DNA of 64,000 bases from Stenotrophomonas sp. 704A1 (GCF_030549525.1 NZ_CP130831.1:4179501-4243500), one strand, 5' to 3'. Shown: positions 18,474-28,171, counted from the first letter of the stretch. Made by a program: numbers and translations. The notes: a model not told the origin generated them from the letters alone.

Positions 18474-21011
18474 TCACGCCGCGCGTGCCGCCTGCCGCGC
18501 CGGCTGCAGGCGGAACGCGGCCACGGCTTCGGCCAGCGCCTGCACCTGCGCCTGCATCTGCGTGGTCGATGCACCGGCCTCTTCCACCAGGCTGGCGTTG
18601 CGTTGCGTGCTGGCCTCCATCTGCACGATGGTCTGGTTCACCTGGGCGATGCCGGCGTGCTGTTCCTGCGACGCGCTGCGGATGCCGGCCAGCAACCCGG
18701 CCAGCTGCTGCACGCTGCCAACGATCTCGTCCATGGTGATGCCTGCCCGCTGCACCTGTGCGTTGCCCTGCCCGACCCGTGCCACCGAATCCTCGATCAG
18801 CCCCTTGATCTGCTTGGCCGCATCCGCGCTGCGCTGTGCCAGCAGCCGCACTTCCGCGGCGACCACCGCGAAGCTGCGGCCCTGCTCGCCGGCCCGTGCG
18901 GCTTCCACGGCGGCATTGAGGGCCAGGATGTTGGTCTGGAAGGCAATGCCGTCAATCAGCTGGATGATGTCGCCGATGCGCCTGGAGGCGGTACTGATGC
19001 CCTGCATCGTCGCCATCACCTCAGCGACCGCCGTGCCTCCGCGCTGGGCCACATCGGCCGCCTCGCGCACCAGGCCATCGGCGCGCCCGGCAGCGTCGGC
19101 GTTGCGGCCCACGGTGTCGGTCAGTTCATGCATCGATGCCGCGGTTTCCTCCAGCCCGGCGGCCTGCTGTTCGGTGCGCTGGGAAAGGTCATGGTGGCCG
19201 GCGACGATTTCACCCACGCCCACGTCCAGCCGCGCGGTCGCCTGCTGGATGCGGGTGACGATCCGGCCAAGCTGGGTGACCGTGCTGTTGGCGTCGTCGC
19301 GCATGCGCGCGAACACCCCCTGCTGGTCCCCTTCCATGCGCACGCTCAGGTCACCGCGTGCCAGTGCTGCCAGCAGCGCCTGCAGATCGCCCAGGTTGGT
19401 TTCAAACGTGGCCAGCAGGCGATTGATGCTGGTCGACAGCGTGCGCACGAAGCCCTGCTTGCCCTCCAGCGCGATGCGGCCGTGCAGCTCGCCATGCGCG
19501 GCGGCATCGACCAGCGCTGCCACCTCGGTTTCCAGCAGGGTTTCCAGCGCACGGCTGCGCCACTCCACCGCCACGCCGAGGAAATGACCGTCGTCGATGA
19601 TGGCGTTGGCGATCAGCTGGTAGCGGGTACCCGCCTGGCTGATCTCGCGCTCCTCGCGCTGGCGGACGCCGATCAGCGCCGCCAGTGCCGGGTGCAGCCG
19701 CACCGCATCGGTACCGACCAAGGCATCACCCGGCAGGTCGAGCAGATGCAGCAGCGCCGGATTGGCATAGGCCACCTGGCCTTCGGCATCGACCACCATC
19801 AGCCCGGTCTGTGTGCTGTCCAGCGCCTGCCGTACCCGGGTGTTGCCGCGGGCGATGGCGCGCTCGCTGCCGATGCGCGTGCGCAGCCGCTGCTGCATGT
19901 CGATCAGGCGCTGTGCCAGCTGGCCGATTTCATCGTTGGCGTTGTGCACGCGCAGGGTGGTATCGAGCCGGTCATCGGCGATGTCGCTGGCAAACCGCAG
20001 GGTGTCCTGGATCGGCCGGCGCACGGCGCGCAGCACCAGCACCAGGCTGGTGATCAGCACACCCGCCACCAGCAGCAGGGTCGCCACGAACAGCACGCCG
20101 GCGGCCCGCGCCCCCGCCTGCTGGCGCAGCTGTGCCTGCTCCAGTGCCAGCGCCTGCGCCTGCTGGAACGCGCTCAGCGCCGGGCCGACGTTGGCTGCGG
20201 TATCCAGCAATGACTGTGCTTCGACATCCAGGCCGACGCGCGCGGCGGTATAGCCCAGCAGGGCCGCCTGGTAGGCCTCCATGTGGGTGCGCAGCTGCTC
20301 CTGCACGTCCGCCGGCAGACCGGCCAATGCCAGATCGAAGGGCAGCTTCTCTTCACTGGCACGATCGGCATGGGCCGAATCACCATCCAGCAGCAGCAGG
20401 GCTTCCTGCCGTCGCATCTTCTGCAGGTGCAGGGCGAGCACCGGGCGTTCCAGGCCATCCACCTGCGCCTGCAGCGCATCGGCGGCGTGCTGCAGCTGTG
20501 AGGCCAGCGCCGCATCACCGCGGCCCATTTCATCGACCCGCTCGAACAGCGCGGCGATGCCCTGCGAGAACGCATCCACCGCATCTGCCAAGGTCTGCAG
20601 GACCTTGCGCCGGCCCGCTTCCATCGGCAGCGCGCGCAGCGCCTGCAGGTCGTGCTGCAGGGCCTGTTGCGATGCCAGCAGCTGGCTGCGGTCGGCGTCG
20701 TCGAAACTGCGGGCATACTGGGTCTGCAGGCGCCGGGCCTCGGCCACGCGGGCCGCCAGCGCGGCGACCCGGTCACTGCCCTGCTGGTAGCGGGCCTGGT
20801 CGCGGGCCGCCTGGGCGCTGGCATGGCTGGTCCAGGCGTGGACCGCGGCAATGGCCACCAGGCCCAGGCCACATACCAGCAGGGTAGCCTTGAGCTTGTC
20901 GGCCACGCTGAGCCGGTGCGGCAGCAGCCAGCGCAACAGGCCGGGGGAAGCAACGCGCAGCCCGGCAAGGCGGGCGCGCAGGGACCGAAGGTGGGGGACG
21001 ACGGCCGACAT
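18474..21011 (-). CDS. Methyl-accepting chemotaxis protein with HAMP and PAS domains
   Basis: An 845-residue chemoreceptor. TM1 is at about residues 36-60 and TM2 at about 293-320. Between them lies a roughly 230-residue helical periplasmic sensor ([32 protein letters not shown]). A HAMP domain, a PAS-like domain ([23 protein letters not shown]) and a second HAMP-like stretch follow. The C-terminal signalling hairpin has the conserved tip [29 protein letters not shown], so it can bind CheA/CheW. It ends [12 protein letters not shown] without a CheR-binding NWETF tail. The start at 21011 is preceded by GGAG. A consensus sigma-28 promoter lies just upstream, placing it in the flagellar regulon. 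Confidence 0.93.
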   Translation of the reverse strand: MSAVVPHLRSLRARLAGLRVASPGLLRWLLPHRLSVADKLKATLLVCGLGLVAIAAVHAWTSHASAQAARDQARYQQGSDRVAALAARVAEARRLQTQYARSFDDADRSQLLASQQALQHDLQALRALPMEAGRRKVLQTLADAVDAFSQGIAALFERVDEMGRGDAALASQLQHAADALQAQVDGLERPVLALHLQKMRRQEALLLLDGDSAHADRASEEKLPFDLALAGLPADVQEQLRTHMEAYQAALLGYTAARVGLDVEAQSLLDTAANVGPALSAFQQAQALALEQAQLRQQAGARAAGVLFVATLLLVAGVLITSLVLVLRAVRRPIQDTLRFASDIADDRLDTTLRVHNANDEIGQLAQRLIDMQQRLRTRIGSERAIARGNTRVRQALDSTQTGLMVVDAEGQVAYANPALLHLLDLPGDALVGTDAVRLHPALAALIGVRQREEREISQAGTRYQLIANAIIDDGHFLGVAVEWRSRALETLLETEVAALVDAAAHGELHGRIALEGKQGFVRTLSTSINRLLATFETNLGDLQALLAALARGDLSVRMEGDQQGVFARMRDDANSTVTQLGRIVTRIQQATARLDVGVGEIVAGHHDLSQRTEQQAAGLEETAASMHELTDTVGRNADAAGRADGLVREAADVAQRGGTAVAEVMATMQGISTASRRIGDIIQLIDGIAFQTNILALNAAVEAARAGEQGRSFAVVAAEVRLLAQRSADAAKQIKGLIEDSVARVGQGNAQVQRAGITMDEIVGSVQQLAGLLAGIRSASQEQHAGIAQVNQTIVQMEASTQRNASLVEEAGASTTQMQAQVQALAEAVAAFRLQPARQAARAA

Positions 21012-21039
21012 GACAGACTCCAGGCGGAAGGACGCACCT

Positions 21040-21066
21040 CTATCGGCCGTCTGCCGATGAACTTTA
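21040..21066 (-). promoter_or_regulatory. Sigma-28 (FliA) promoter of the chemoreceptor gene
   Basis: On the minus strand TAAAGTTC, an exact 11-nt spacer and GCCGATAG match the FliA consensus TAAAGTTT-N11-GCCGATAA at 14 of 16 positions. It lies 28 nt upstream of the receptor start codon. Confidence 0.85.
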
Positions 21067-21213
21067 GGCCGGATCTGCGATCGACCGCCGGCCCCTGGCG
21101 GACGCCCCTGTTGTACCGGCACCAGGCGACCGCGCGATGACACCGGCGGGCCGGGCTTGACCTCAACCCCGGTTGCGGTAGCACAGTGGAGCCCCCCGCC
21201 TGCGATACCGGCC

Positions 21214-22041
21214 ATGCCCATCGATGTTCCGCGCTACCTGCAGCGCCTGCAGCTGGATGCGCCGCCAGCGCCCACGCTGGACGGCCTGCGCCGGCTGCAG
21301 CAGCGCCACAACGCCGTGCTGCCGTTCGAGACACTCACCTGCCTGCTCCGCGATGCGGTGCCGATCGACCTGGACAGCGTCCAGCACAAACTGCTGCACG
21401 CGCAGCGTGGCGGCTACTGCTTCGAACTCAACGGCGCCTTCCTGGCGCTGCTCAGGGCGCTGGGCTTCGATGCACAGCCACTCAGCGCACGGGTACTGCT
21501 GTCGGCCGGCGACGGCGAGCTGACCGCGCGCACCCACCTGCTGGTGCGCGTGCAGCTGGACGGCGAGGACTGGCTGGTCGACACCGGCTTCGGCAGCCTG
21601 ACCCCGACCGTGCCACTGCGGCTGCTGCACAGCGCACCGCAGGACACACCGCATGAACGCTACCGCGTGCAGCAGCTGGACGGCGGTGACTTCGTGCTGG
21701 CGGCAGACGGCGGCGAGGGGTGGCGGCCGCTGTACCGTTTCGACCTGCAGCCGCCTGCGCCGATCGACAACGAGGTCGGCAACTGGTACGTGTGCACGCA
21801 TCCGCAGTCGGGCTTTCCCGGCCAGCTGCGCGCGTCACTGACCGGCCCTGCGTGGCGACGCACCATCGGCAGCGGCCGCTACACCGAATACCGGCCGGGC
21901 CAGGCAGCAATCCGCCGCCCGCTGCGCGATGTACAGGACGTGCGCGAGGTGCTGCAGCAGCAGTTCGGCATCCGCTTGCCGGACGACGCCCGCCTGGATC
22001 CGGCCATCGACGACTGGCTGCAGCGCTCGCGCACCGCGTAG
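21214..22041 (+). CDS. nat: Arylamine N-acetyltransferase
   Basis: A 275-residue cytoplasmic enzyme that moves acetyl from acetyl-CoA to arylamines and hydrazines. The Cys-His-Asp triad is intact: Cys69 in RGGYCFELN, His108 in ARTHLLVRV and Asp123 in LVDTGFGS. The length equals the family norm (about 275-285). The ATG at 21214 ([14 protein letters not shown]) is preferred; an earlier in-frame ATG at 21157 would add a 19-residue non-conserved piece. It is divergent from the chemoreceptor gene. The stop TAG lies in GTAGCGCCG, which may be a decayed SMAG head. Confidence 0.93.
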   Translation: MPIDVPRYLQRLQLDAPPAPTLDGLRRLQQRHNAVLPFETLTCLLRDAVPIDLDSVQHKLLHAQRGGYCFELNGAFLALLRALGFDAQPLSARVLLSAGDGELTARTHLLVRVQLDGEDWLVDTGFGSLTPTVPLRLLHSAPQDTPHERYRVQQLDGGDFVLAADGGEGWRPLYRFDLQPPAPIDNEVGNWYVCTHPQSGFPGQLRASLTGPAWRRTIGSGRYTEYRPGQAAIRRPLRDVQDVREVLQQQFGIRLPDDARLDPAIDDWLQRSRTA

Positions 22042-22099
22042 CGCCGCCCCCACGCTCGGCGGCCCTGGCGCGGCCGGGGGCGCCGGCCCTGGCGCGGCA

Positions 22100-22471
22100 C
22101 TACCGGTTCGCCAGGGCCTGCAGGGCGATGCGGTTGCCTTCGCTGTCACGGATCTCGGCCACGCGCCATTGGCCGGCCAGCGCCGGGCCGAAACGCAGCA
22201 CCGCGCCGGCCTTCAGCGCGCGGTCCAGGCTGGCGTCAAGGTCATCCACAGCGAAGTAGACGCGCGCGCCCTGCTCGCTGGGCCGATAGTCGGCGCCGCT
22301 GACCAGCGCCACGCTGGCGCCGGCGGCAGCATCGGCAAACGGCAGGTAGGCCATCGTGCAGGCATGCAGCACGATGGGTTCGTCGACCTCCAACCGCAAC
22401 CAGCGCTGGTAGAACGCGATGGCGCGGGCGAGATCGATGACCGGAATTTCAACGTGCAGGATGGGATTCAT
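22100..22471 (-). CDS. VOC-superfamily (glyoxalase/bleomycin-resistance-like) protein
   Basis: A 123-residue protein with a two-module beta-alpha-beta-beta-beta fold. The first module is MNPILHVEIPVIDLARAIAFYQRWLRLEVDEPIVLHACTMAY, written here across its two halves: it opens MNPILHVEIPVIDLARAI and closes with LHACTMAYLPF. The second module has GARVYFAVDDLDASLDRALKAG and ends EIRDSEGNRIALQA. The metal-ligand positions His6 and Glu (EIRDSEGN) are present. Such proteins act as lactoylglutathione lyases, dioxygenases or antibiotic-binding proteins, and the substrate cannot be guessed. It is convergent with nat. The ATG at 22471 is preferred to one 8 codons upstream because the fold begins there. 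Confidence 0.8.
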   Translation of the reverse strand: MNPILHVEIPVIDLARAIAFYQRWLRLEVDEPIVLHACTMAYLPFADAAAGASVALVSGADYRPSEQGARVYFAVDDLDASLDRALKAGAVLRFGPALAGQWRVAEIRDSEGNRIALQALANR

Positions 22472-22624
22472 GATGCCTCGGAATTTACGGCGCAACCGCT
22501 GCCGGGTGGAACCCGTCTGCTGCCAGCGCCCTGTCCATTCCTGCCTCTGCTCCCCTTCACGGAGTCACATGAAAGCACACGGGCGGTGGCATGCTGAAGC
22601 CCCCACCCGCAGCGCAGGCCCGCG

Positions 22625-23341
22625 ATGTCCCTGGCCGATCATCGAAATGCACTGGCACCGCAGGGATTCCTGCGCGTGGCGATCAATCTTGGCAACCCGG
22701 TACTGGCACAGGGCGATGCCCACTCGCCGCGTGGTCCGTCGGTGGAGCTGGCCGTCGCGCTGGCGCAGCGGCTGGGCGTGCAGGCGCGCTTCACCTGCCA
22801 CGATGGCGCTGCGTCGGTGGTGGCCGCTGCGGCCAGCGATGCCTGGGATCTGGCATTCCTGGCGATCGATCCGGCGCGCGCCGAGCGCATTGCCTTCAGC
22901 GCGCCCTACGTTGAAATCGAAGGAACCTATCTGGTGCGCGAAGACAGCCCGGCGCGATCGGTTGCCGATCTGGACCAGCCCGGCCTGCGCATCGCCGTCG
23001 GACGCGGCGCGGCCTACGACCTGTTCCTGAGCCGGGAACTGCGCCAGGCCAGCATCGAACGCGCGCCGACCTCGGCCGCCGCCATCGCACTGTTCGACCA
23101 GCAGCGGCTGGACGCGGCGGCCGGCGTACGCCAGCCGCTGCTGGCCTGGGCGCAGGCGCATCGCGGCCACCGTGTGCTGGCTGACCGCTTCACCGCGATC
23201 CAGCAGGCGGTGGCGGCACCCGCCTCGCGCCCGGATGAGGCATTGCGGGCACTGTTCGCCGAGGTGGACGCGATCAAGGCCGGCCCGCTGCTGCGCGACG
23301 CCCTTGCCCGTGCCGGGCAGGCGGTCACGCTGCTGCGTTGA
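22625..23341 (+). CDS. Family 3 solute-binding-like protein without a signal peptide
   Basis: A 238-residue protein with the periplasmic amino-acid-binding (SBP_bac_3) fold: LRVAINLGNPVLAQ, SVELAVALAQRLGVQARF, WDLAFLAIDPARAERIAFSAPYVEIE and the YLVREDSPARSVADL hinge region. There is no signal peptide, and an in-frame stop at 22595-22597 leaves no room for one, so it should stay in the cytoplasm. No ABC permease or ATPase gene is nearby. Possibilities are a cytoplasmic ligand-binding or dehydratase-like enzyme (cyclohexadienyl dehydratase shares this fold), or an inactivated transporter subunit. It stands alone. Confidence 0.8.
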   Translation: MSLADHRNALAPQGFLRVAINLGNPVLAQGDAHSPRGPSVELAVALAQRLGVQARFTCHDGAASVVAAAASDAWDLAFLAIDPARAERIAFSAPYVEIEGTYLVREDSPARSVADLDQPGLRIAVGRGAAYDLFLSRELRQASIERAPTSAAAIALFDQQRLDAAAGVRQPLLAWAQAHRGHRVLADRFTAIQQAVAAPASRPDEALRALFAEVDAIKAGPLLRDALARAGQAVTLLR

Positions 23342-23390
23342 CCGCCCGCCACCGATCGGGCGCGACGCGTGCCGGCACCTGCCGTGCGGA

Positions 23391-26003
23391 CTACTGGAAC
23401 AGGTACTTCAGGCCGATCTGCGCACGCCGGCCGTAGTACTCCACCTGCAGCGGACGCTGCGGGCTGCCCTGGTAGTACTTCAGCGGCTCATCGGTGAGAT
23501 TGCTCAGCTCGGCGAACACCGTCCAGCGATCGAAGGTGTAGGACGCGCTGAAGTCGACCGACGTGTTGGCGCCATACCAGGCGTCGGTCACGCTGCTGCC
23601 GCCGTGCGATTCGATGTAGGCGCCCTTGTGATTGGTCGCCAGCCGGGCGGCGAACGCGCCATCGTCGTAATACAGCGTGACGTTGTACAGGCGGTCGGCC
23701 TGCCCGGTGATCGGCACGCTGCCGCTGCGTCCCGGGATGTGCATGCGCGAGTCCATCACGGTCAGGTTGGCGTTGATGCCGAAGTTGCTCCACAGGCCCG
23801 GCAGGAAATCGAAGCGGCGTACGAAAGCGAACTCGGCGCCCCACAGCTTGGCGTCGTCGCCGTTCTCGGGCCGGTAGAAGGTGACGTTGGCATTGCCGTT
23901 GAAGCTGCCGGTGCTGCTGCTCTGGAATACGGGATTGCTGATGTTCTTGTAGAACACGCCGCCGGACAGCAGGCCCAGCGGACCGGCATACCACTCGGCC
24001 ATCAGGTCCAGGTTGTCCGAATAGGTCGGGTCCAGATTGGCATTGCCGGAGGTGAAGGTGCCATCGGCTTCCATGAACGAGCCACCCGGGTTGATGTCAC
24101 CGAAGTTCGGGCGGGCGAAACTGCGGGTCAGGCCCAGCCGCAGGTTGAGATCGCTGCGTGGCGAGAAGCGCACGTTGAGCTGCGGCAACACCGAGGTGTA
24201 GCGCTTGCGGCCCAGGTTGGGCACCAGCGCGCTGCTGCCATCGGCATCGCGCTCCAGCACCAGCCCGCGCACATCGGTGGCGGTCCGCTCCAGGCGCACA
24301 CCGCCGACCACGTCCCAGCGTTCGTCCGGCGTCCAGGTGGCCATCGCATAGGCCGCGTACTGCTTCTCGGCCACGTCGAAGTTGCGGCCCAGCGCCGCGC
24401 CGTTGGCCACCAGCGCCGAATCGCCGGGCACCAGCACCAGGTGCTGCCTGTTCTGCCGGTACCACTCGGCCAGTGCCTGCATCGGCACCACCTGCGAGAA
24501 ATCACCTGCATAGTCGCGGCCGTTGCCGATGTCATAGCCACTGCGGCCGGGCTGGTCCATCAACGGGAAGTCGGCCAGGGTCGGCACCGGGCCACCGGTG
24601 GCGGTGTTCCAGGCATAGAACTCGTCGGAGAACCGCGCGCGGCGCTGCTTGTCACGGTACTTGGCGCCGGTCTTCCAGGTCAGCGTGTCGCTGGCATCGA
24701 AGCTGAAGTCCAGTTGCGCAACCGCCTTGTCCTTCTCGTTGACCGCCACCCGGTACAGCTCCACCGCGCTCAGCGACATCTTCCGCGGGTCCATCGAGAA
24801 GCCGGGCGGCAGATGGGTCTCCGGGGTATCGGCGGCGACACTGCCACCATCGACGATGTTGTACGAATTGCGCCCTGCGCCGCGGTCCTGCAGGCCCTGG
24901 TAACCCACCCTGCCCTGGTTGAACTGGACCACGAAGTAGGCGTTGTCGGCGCAGGTGGGAATGCAGCCGTAGCGGAAGTCGTTCTCGGCGCTGGCCAGCT
25001 TCCAGTCCACCTGGCCGCGACCGAAGGTGTGCTGGCCTCCCAGTTCGAAGGTCTTGAACTCGGTGATCAGCTGGTTGTGGATGTTCTGCAGTTCGACGCG
25101 GTCCTTGTCGAACCGGTAGCGGTGCTTGTAGTGGGTCTCATCGTCGCTCAGCTCGCCGTACTGGCCACGTGCATACAGACGGTGGCCGTCGGCCGGCAGG
25201 AATTCGATGCCACCGTTGACGCCGCGGGTGGTGCGCTCGCCCGTGTAGTCACGCAGTTCCAGCCGGTAGGTGCCGAGGCTGTCGGCACTGCGGCGCGGCT
25301 CGAAGTTGTCGGTCGCCCACGGGCGCTTCCAGTAGGTGCCGTTGACCAGGAAGCCGAAGCGGCCATCGGCACTGCGGTCGCCGTACAGCACGTTGGCACT
25401 GGTACCGGTGTCGACTGCCTTGTCGTTGTAGTTGCCGGCCACGCTGGCAGCGAAGGTACGGCGCGTCGGTGCCGTGCGGGTGACGAAGTTGACCTGGCCG
25501 CCGATGGCATCGCCCTCGCGGTCCGGCGTCAGCGTCTTGCTGACTTCGATGCGCTCGATCAGCTCGGTCGGGAAGAAATCGAATGCGGTGGCACGGCTGG
25601 TGGTTTCCTCCTCGGCGGTCGGCAGGCGGTCGCCGTTGAGGGTGGTCGAGTTCCACTGTGCGGGCAGGCCACGCACGGCGACGAAACGGCCTTCGCCCTG
25701 GTCGCGTTCGATCGACACCCCGGGTACCCGCTGCACGGCTTCGGCCGCGTTGTGGTCGGGCAGCTTGCCGATGCCATCGGCGCTGACCACGTTCATCAGG
25801 TGGCTGGCTTCGCGCTGTGCATCCAGCGCCTGTTTCTCGCCGCTGACGATGCTGCCGACCACGGTCACGGTATCCAGATCGACGGCAGAGGGCGTGGGTG
25901 CGGTATCGGTCGCGACCGGGGACGCGGCCTGGGCGGCCAGCGGGGCATGCAGCAGGGCGAGCAGGCCCAGGGTGAGCGGATGGCGCGTAGGCAGAGTGGA
26001 CAT
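23391..26003 (-). CDS. TonB-dependent outer-membrane receptor
   Basis: An 870-residue receptor. Signal peptide residues 1-26 are followed by a TonB-box-like DTVTVVG (about 44-50). The plug domain has LPDHNAAEAVQRVPGVSIERD, VRGLPAQWNSTTLNGDRLP and the ELIERIEVSKTLTPD segment, and a 22-strand barrel runs to GLKYLFQ. Energised by TonB/ExbB/ExbD, it would import a bulky or scarce ligand across the outer membrane. It lies 138 nt behind the PhnM-type gene on the same strand, and two CTGTCTAG-like operator boxes sit in that gap. This suggests it is the uptake receptor of the neighbouring phosphonate-like regulon. The substrate is inferred from context only. Confidence 0.93.
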   Translation of the reverse strand: MSTLPTRHPLTLGLLALLHAPLAAQAASPVATDTAPTPSAVDLDTVTVVGSIVSGEKQALDAQREASHLMNVVSADGIGKLPDHNAAEAVQRVPGVSIERDQGEGRFVAVRGLPAQWNSTTLNGDRLPTAEEETTSRATAFDFFPTELIERIEVSKTLTPDREGDAIGGQVNFVTRTAPTRRTFAASVAGNYNDKAVDTGTSANVLYGDRSADGRFGFLVNGTYWKRPWATDNFEPRRSADSLGTYRLELRDYTGERTTRGVNGGIEFLPADGHRLYARGQYGELSDDETHYKHRYRFDKDRVELQNIHNQLITEFKTFELGGQHTFGRGQVDWKLASAENDFRYGCIPTCADNAYFVVQFNQGRVGYQGLQDRGAGRNSYNIVDGGSVAADTPETHLPPGFSMDPRKMSLSAVELYRVAVNEKDKAVAQLDFSFDASDTLTWKTGAKYRDKQRRARFSDEFYAWNTATGGPVPTLADFPLMDQPGRSGYDIGNGRDYAGDFSQVVPMQALAEWYRQNRQHLVLVPGDSALVANGAALGRNFDVAEKQYAAYAMATWTPDERWDVVGGVRLERTATDVRGLVLERDADGSSALVPNLGRKRYTSVLPQLNVRFSPRSDLNLRLGLTRSFARPNFGDINPGGSFMEADGTFTSGNANLDPTYSDNLDLMAEWYAGPLGLLSGGVFYKNISNPVFQSSSTGSFNGNANVTFYRPENGDDAKLWGAEFAFVRRFDFLPGLWSNFGINANLTVMDSRMHIPGRSGSVPITGQADRLYNVTLYYDDGAFAARLATNHKGAYIESHGGSSVTDAWYGANTSVDFSASYTFDRWTVFAELSNLTDEPLKYYQGSPQRPLQVEYYGRRAQIGLKYLFQ

Positions 26004-26097
26004 GGCGATGGCGGCGGCAAGGGAAAGTGGACCGCTCCAGCGGGAGCGGCGATGGCGGCCACTTTCGACCCGCGCGGTGAAGCGCCGGCGGCATCCA

Positions 26098-26123
26098 CTA
26101 GGCAGGTCGGGGCAGCTGTCTAG
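26098..26123 (-). promoter_or_regulatory. Paired CTGTCTAG-type operator boxes before the TonB receptor
   Basis: CTAGGCAGGT (26098-26107) and GCTGTCTAG (26115-26123) face each other as an inverted pair, with CTAG cores 22 bp apart, about two helical turns. The same core occurs at 27352-27359 and 31405-31412. Confidence 0.6.
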
Positions 26124-26141
26124 GTATTCGCGCGATCGCGG

Positions 26142-27284
26142 TCACTGGGCCAGCAGGCGGCGGCCGCCCACCCAGACCTCGGCCACATAGTCCGGCGTGG
26201 CGCCACACACCCGCAGCAGGTCGGCGCGCAGGCCCTCGCCGATGCGGCCGCGATCGTGCAGGCCCAGCGCCCGTGCCGGCGCATGGCTGACCGTGGCCAC
26301 CGCGCGTGGCAGGCCCCAGCCCAGGCGGGTGCACAGCACGCCCAGCGCCGGCAGCAGGCTGGCCGGCACATAGTCGGAGGAGAGCACGTCGAGGCAGCCG
26401 GCGCGGGCCAGATCCAGCGCGGCGACATTGCCGGAATGCGAGCCCCCCAGCACCAGGTTGGGCGCGCCGGCGACGATCGTCATGCCGGCCGTGCGTGCGA
26501 CCGCCGCGGCCTCGAGCGTGGTCGGGAACTCGCAGATGCGCGCGCCGCAGGCCACGGCTTCGTCGACGTCGGCCGCCACCGTGTCATCGTGGCTGGCCAG
26601 GCACAGGCCGCGCTCGCGCACCCAGCGCAGCACCTGCTCCAGGTGCGCCGGGCGGTGGCGCGCCTGCTGCTCGCGCCGCGCCTGCAGCAGCTCGTCCAGC
26701 CAATCGCGGTTGGCAGCAGGCGCCAGCCCGTAGTAGGCCGCATAGCGCCGCAGATCACGGAACTGGCGCTGTCCCGGCGTGTGATCGGTCAACGACAGCA
26801 GGCGCACCGCCGGGTCATCCAGCAGCGGCTCCAGCAACGGCAACAGGCCGGGATAGGGCAGTTCGGCGCGCAGGTGCAGGTAGTGATTGCTGCGCAGCCC
26901 GCCCTGTTGGCGCGCCCCGGCCAGCGCCGCATGCGCCGCCTGCAGCGTGCGCACGCGCACGCTGTCGGCTTCCACGTCGCCCACCGACAGGGCATCGCAG
27001 GCGGTGGTGATGCCCGCCGCCAGCAGCTGGGCATCGTGCGCCTGTACCGCCGCAGCCGCGGGGAACGCAACGCCGGGACGTGGCACCAGATGTTTCTCCA
27101 GATTGTCGGTATGCAGTTCGACAAACCCCGGCAGCAACCAGTCGCCGCCGCAGTCCTCCGCGCGCGGCAGGCCCACCCGGCCCTGGCCCACGGCGCGGAT
27201 GCGTGGCCCGTGCAGCACCACGTGGCCCTGCACGACCTCGTCGGCCAGCACCAGCTTCAGGTTGTCGAGAATGCGTTCGCCCAT
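26142..27284 (-). CDS. phnM: PhnM-type amidohydrolase (alkylphosphonate utilisation)
   Basis: A 380-residue metal-dependent hydrolase. PhnM of the C-P lyase pathway cleaves diphosphate from ribose 1-alkylphosphonate 5-triphosphate. Family marks are visible: LLPGFVELHTDNLEKHLVPR with the HxD metal site, SLTDHTPGQRQF, LASHDD, CEFPTTLEAA, and SSDYVPASLLPA. The rest of the C-P lyase genes (phnGHIJKL) is absent from this window, so this is a solitary PhnM homologue and its substrate may differ. The start at 27284 (MGERILDN) follows GGCGGA; an ATG at 27305 is an alternative. It is divergent from the GntR gene and shares the operator. Confidence 0.85.
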   Translation of the reverse strand: MGERILDNLKLVLADEVVQGHVVLHGPRIRAVGQGRVGLPRAEDCGGDWLLPGFVELHTDNLEKHLVPRPGVAFPAAAAVQAHDAQLLAAGITTACDALSVGDVEADSVRVRTLQAAHAALAGARQQGGLRSNHYLHLRAELPYPGLLPLLEPLLDDPAVRLLSLTDHTPGQRQFRDLRRYAAYYGLAPAANRDWLDELLQARREQQARHRPAHLEQVLRWVRERGLCLASHDDTVAADVDEAVACGARICEFPTTLEAAAVARTAGMTIVAGAPNLVLGGSHSGNVAALDLARAGCLDVLSSDYVPASLLPALGVLCTRLGWGLPRAVATVSHAPARALGLHDRGRIGEGLRADLLRVCGATPDYVAEVWVGGRRLLAQ

Positions 27285-27307
27285 CGATTCCGCCGTCCGT
27301 GTCATGC

Positions 27308-27323
27308 CGTTGCAACCGCAACG
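27308..27323. repeat. Short hairpin CGTTGC-AACC-GCAACG before phnM
   Basis: A perfect 6-bp stem with a 4-nt loop lies 24 nt upstream of the preferred phnM start and may shape its 5' leader. Confidence 0.4.
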
Positions 27324-27349
27324 CGTTGATATGCCAGCACGTGCAGTGC

Positions 27350-27364
27350 ACCTGTCTAGTCCAG
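27350..27364. promoter_or_regulatory. Operator ACCTGTCTAGTCCAG between phnM and the GntR gene
   Basis: A partial palindrome CTG-T-CTAG-T-CCAG. The 14-mer GTGCACCTGTCTAG at 27346-27359 recurs exactly at 31399-31412 before the PhnX-like operon. The core resembles the TGG-N-CTAG/ATAG-ACCA type of site reported for PhnF/HutC-class regulators. Confidence 0.65.
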
Positions 27365-27384
27365 CAGCCGCAGATGGAGGTTTG

Positions 27385-28131
27385 ATGACGATGACCGATC
27401 CGGCGCCGACGCCGCGCGATTCGGCGCTGCCGCTGTGGCAGCAGATCGAACAGGCGCTGCTGCGGCAGATCCGCGAACGCCAGCTGGTGGAAGGCGACCA
27501 GCTGCCCTCGGCGCAGGTGCTGGCCAAGCGCTTCGCCGTCAACCGCCACACCGTGCGGCGCGCGATCGAGGCGCTGGAGGACCGCGGCTACGTGCGCACC
27601 GAGACCGGCCGCGGCAGCTTCGTGCAGGAGCATCCGTACCATTACCCGATCAGCCGCCGCACGCGCTTCGGCCGGGCCATGCATGACCTGAGCGTGGAAA
27701 GCCACTACACCCTGCTCGACGCCCGCGTGCAGGTGCCGAGCCGGCAGGTGGCGCGTGCGCTGGGCCTGGTTGCAGGCGAGCGCGTGCACCGGGTGGTGTA
27801 CTCCAGCCAGGTGGAAGGCCGCACGGTGGACCACAGCGAAGCCTATTTCCCGGCCACCCGCTTCCCGGGCCTGGGCGAGGTGTTCGCGCGCACGCCGTCG
27901 GTGACCCGCACCCTCGCTGCGTTCGGGGTGACCGACTACCTGCGCCGGCACACCACGGTGATGGCACGGCTGCCGGATGCCGAGGTCGCGCGCGTGCTCG
28001 GGCAGTCGACGCGGCGGCCGGTGCTGTGCGTGCATTCGCTGAATGTCGATCCGCAGGGCCTGCCGGTGCAGTTCGGCATCACCTGCTTTGCCGGTGACTG
28101 GGTACAGCTGATGGTCAGCAGCGATCCCTAG
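27385..28131 (+). CDS. phnF: GntR-family (HutC/PhnF type) transcriptional regulator
   Basis: A 248-residue repressor. The N-terminal winged helix is typical of GntR (PLWQQIEQALLRQIRERQLVEG, LPSAQVLAKRFAVNRHTVRRAIEALEDRGYVRTETGRGSFVQE). The C-terminal part is a UTRA ligand-binding domain (about 95-245, VPSRQVARALGLVAGERVHRVVYSSQVEGR, ITCFAGDWVQL). PhnF-type regulators sense phosphonate-pathway compounds. A GGAGG lies 4 nt before ATG 27385 and 10 nt before ATG 27391, so the start is uncertain by two codons. It is divergent from phnM with the CTGTCTAG box between them, which suggests autoregulation and control of the surrounding operons. Confidence 0.88.
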   Translation: MTMTDPAPTPRDSALPLWQQIEQALLRQIRERQLVEGDQLPSAQVLAKRFAVNRHTVRRAIEALEDRGYVRTETGRGSFVQEHPYHYPISRRTRFGRAMHDLSVESHYTLLDARVQVPSRQVARALGLVAGERVHRVVYSSQVEGRTVDHSEAYFPATRFPGLGEVFARTPSVTRTLAAFGVTDYLRRHTTVMARLPDAEVARVLGQSTRRPVLCVHSLNVDPQGLPVQFGITCFAGDWVQLMVSSDP

Positions 28132-28171
28132 CGGGCACGCAGCGGGCATTGCACCCGCCGCGTGCCGGCCC

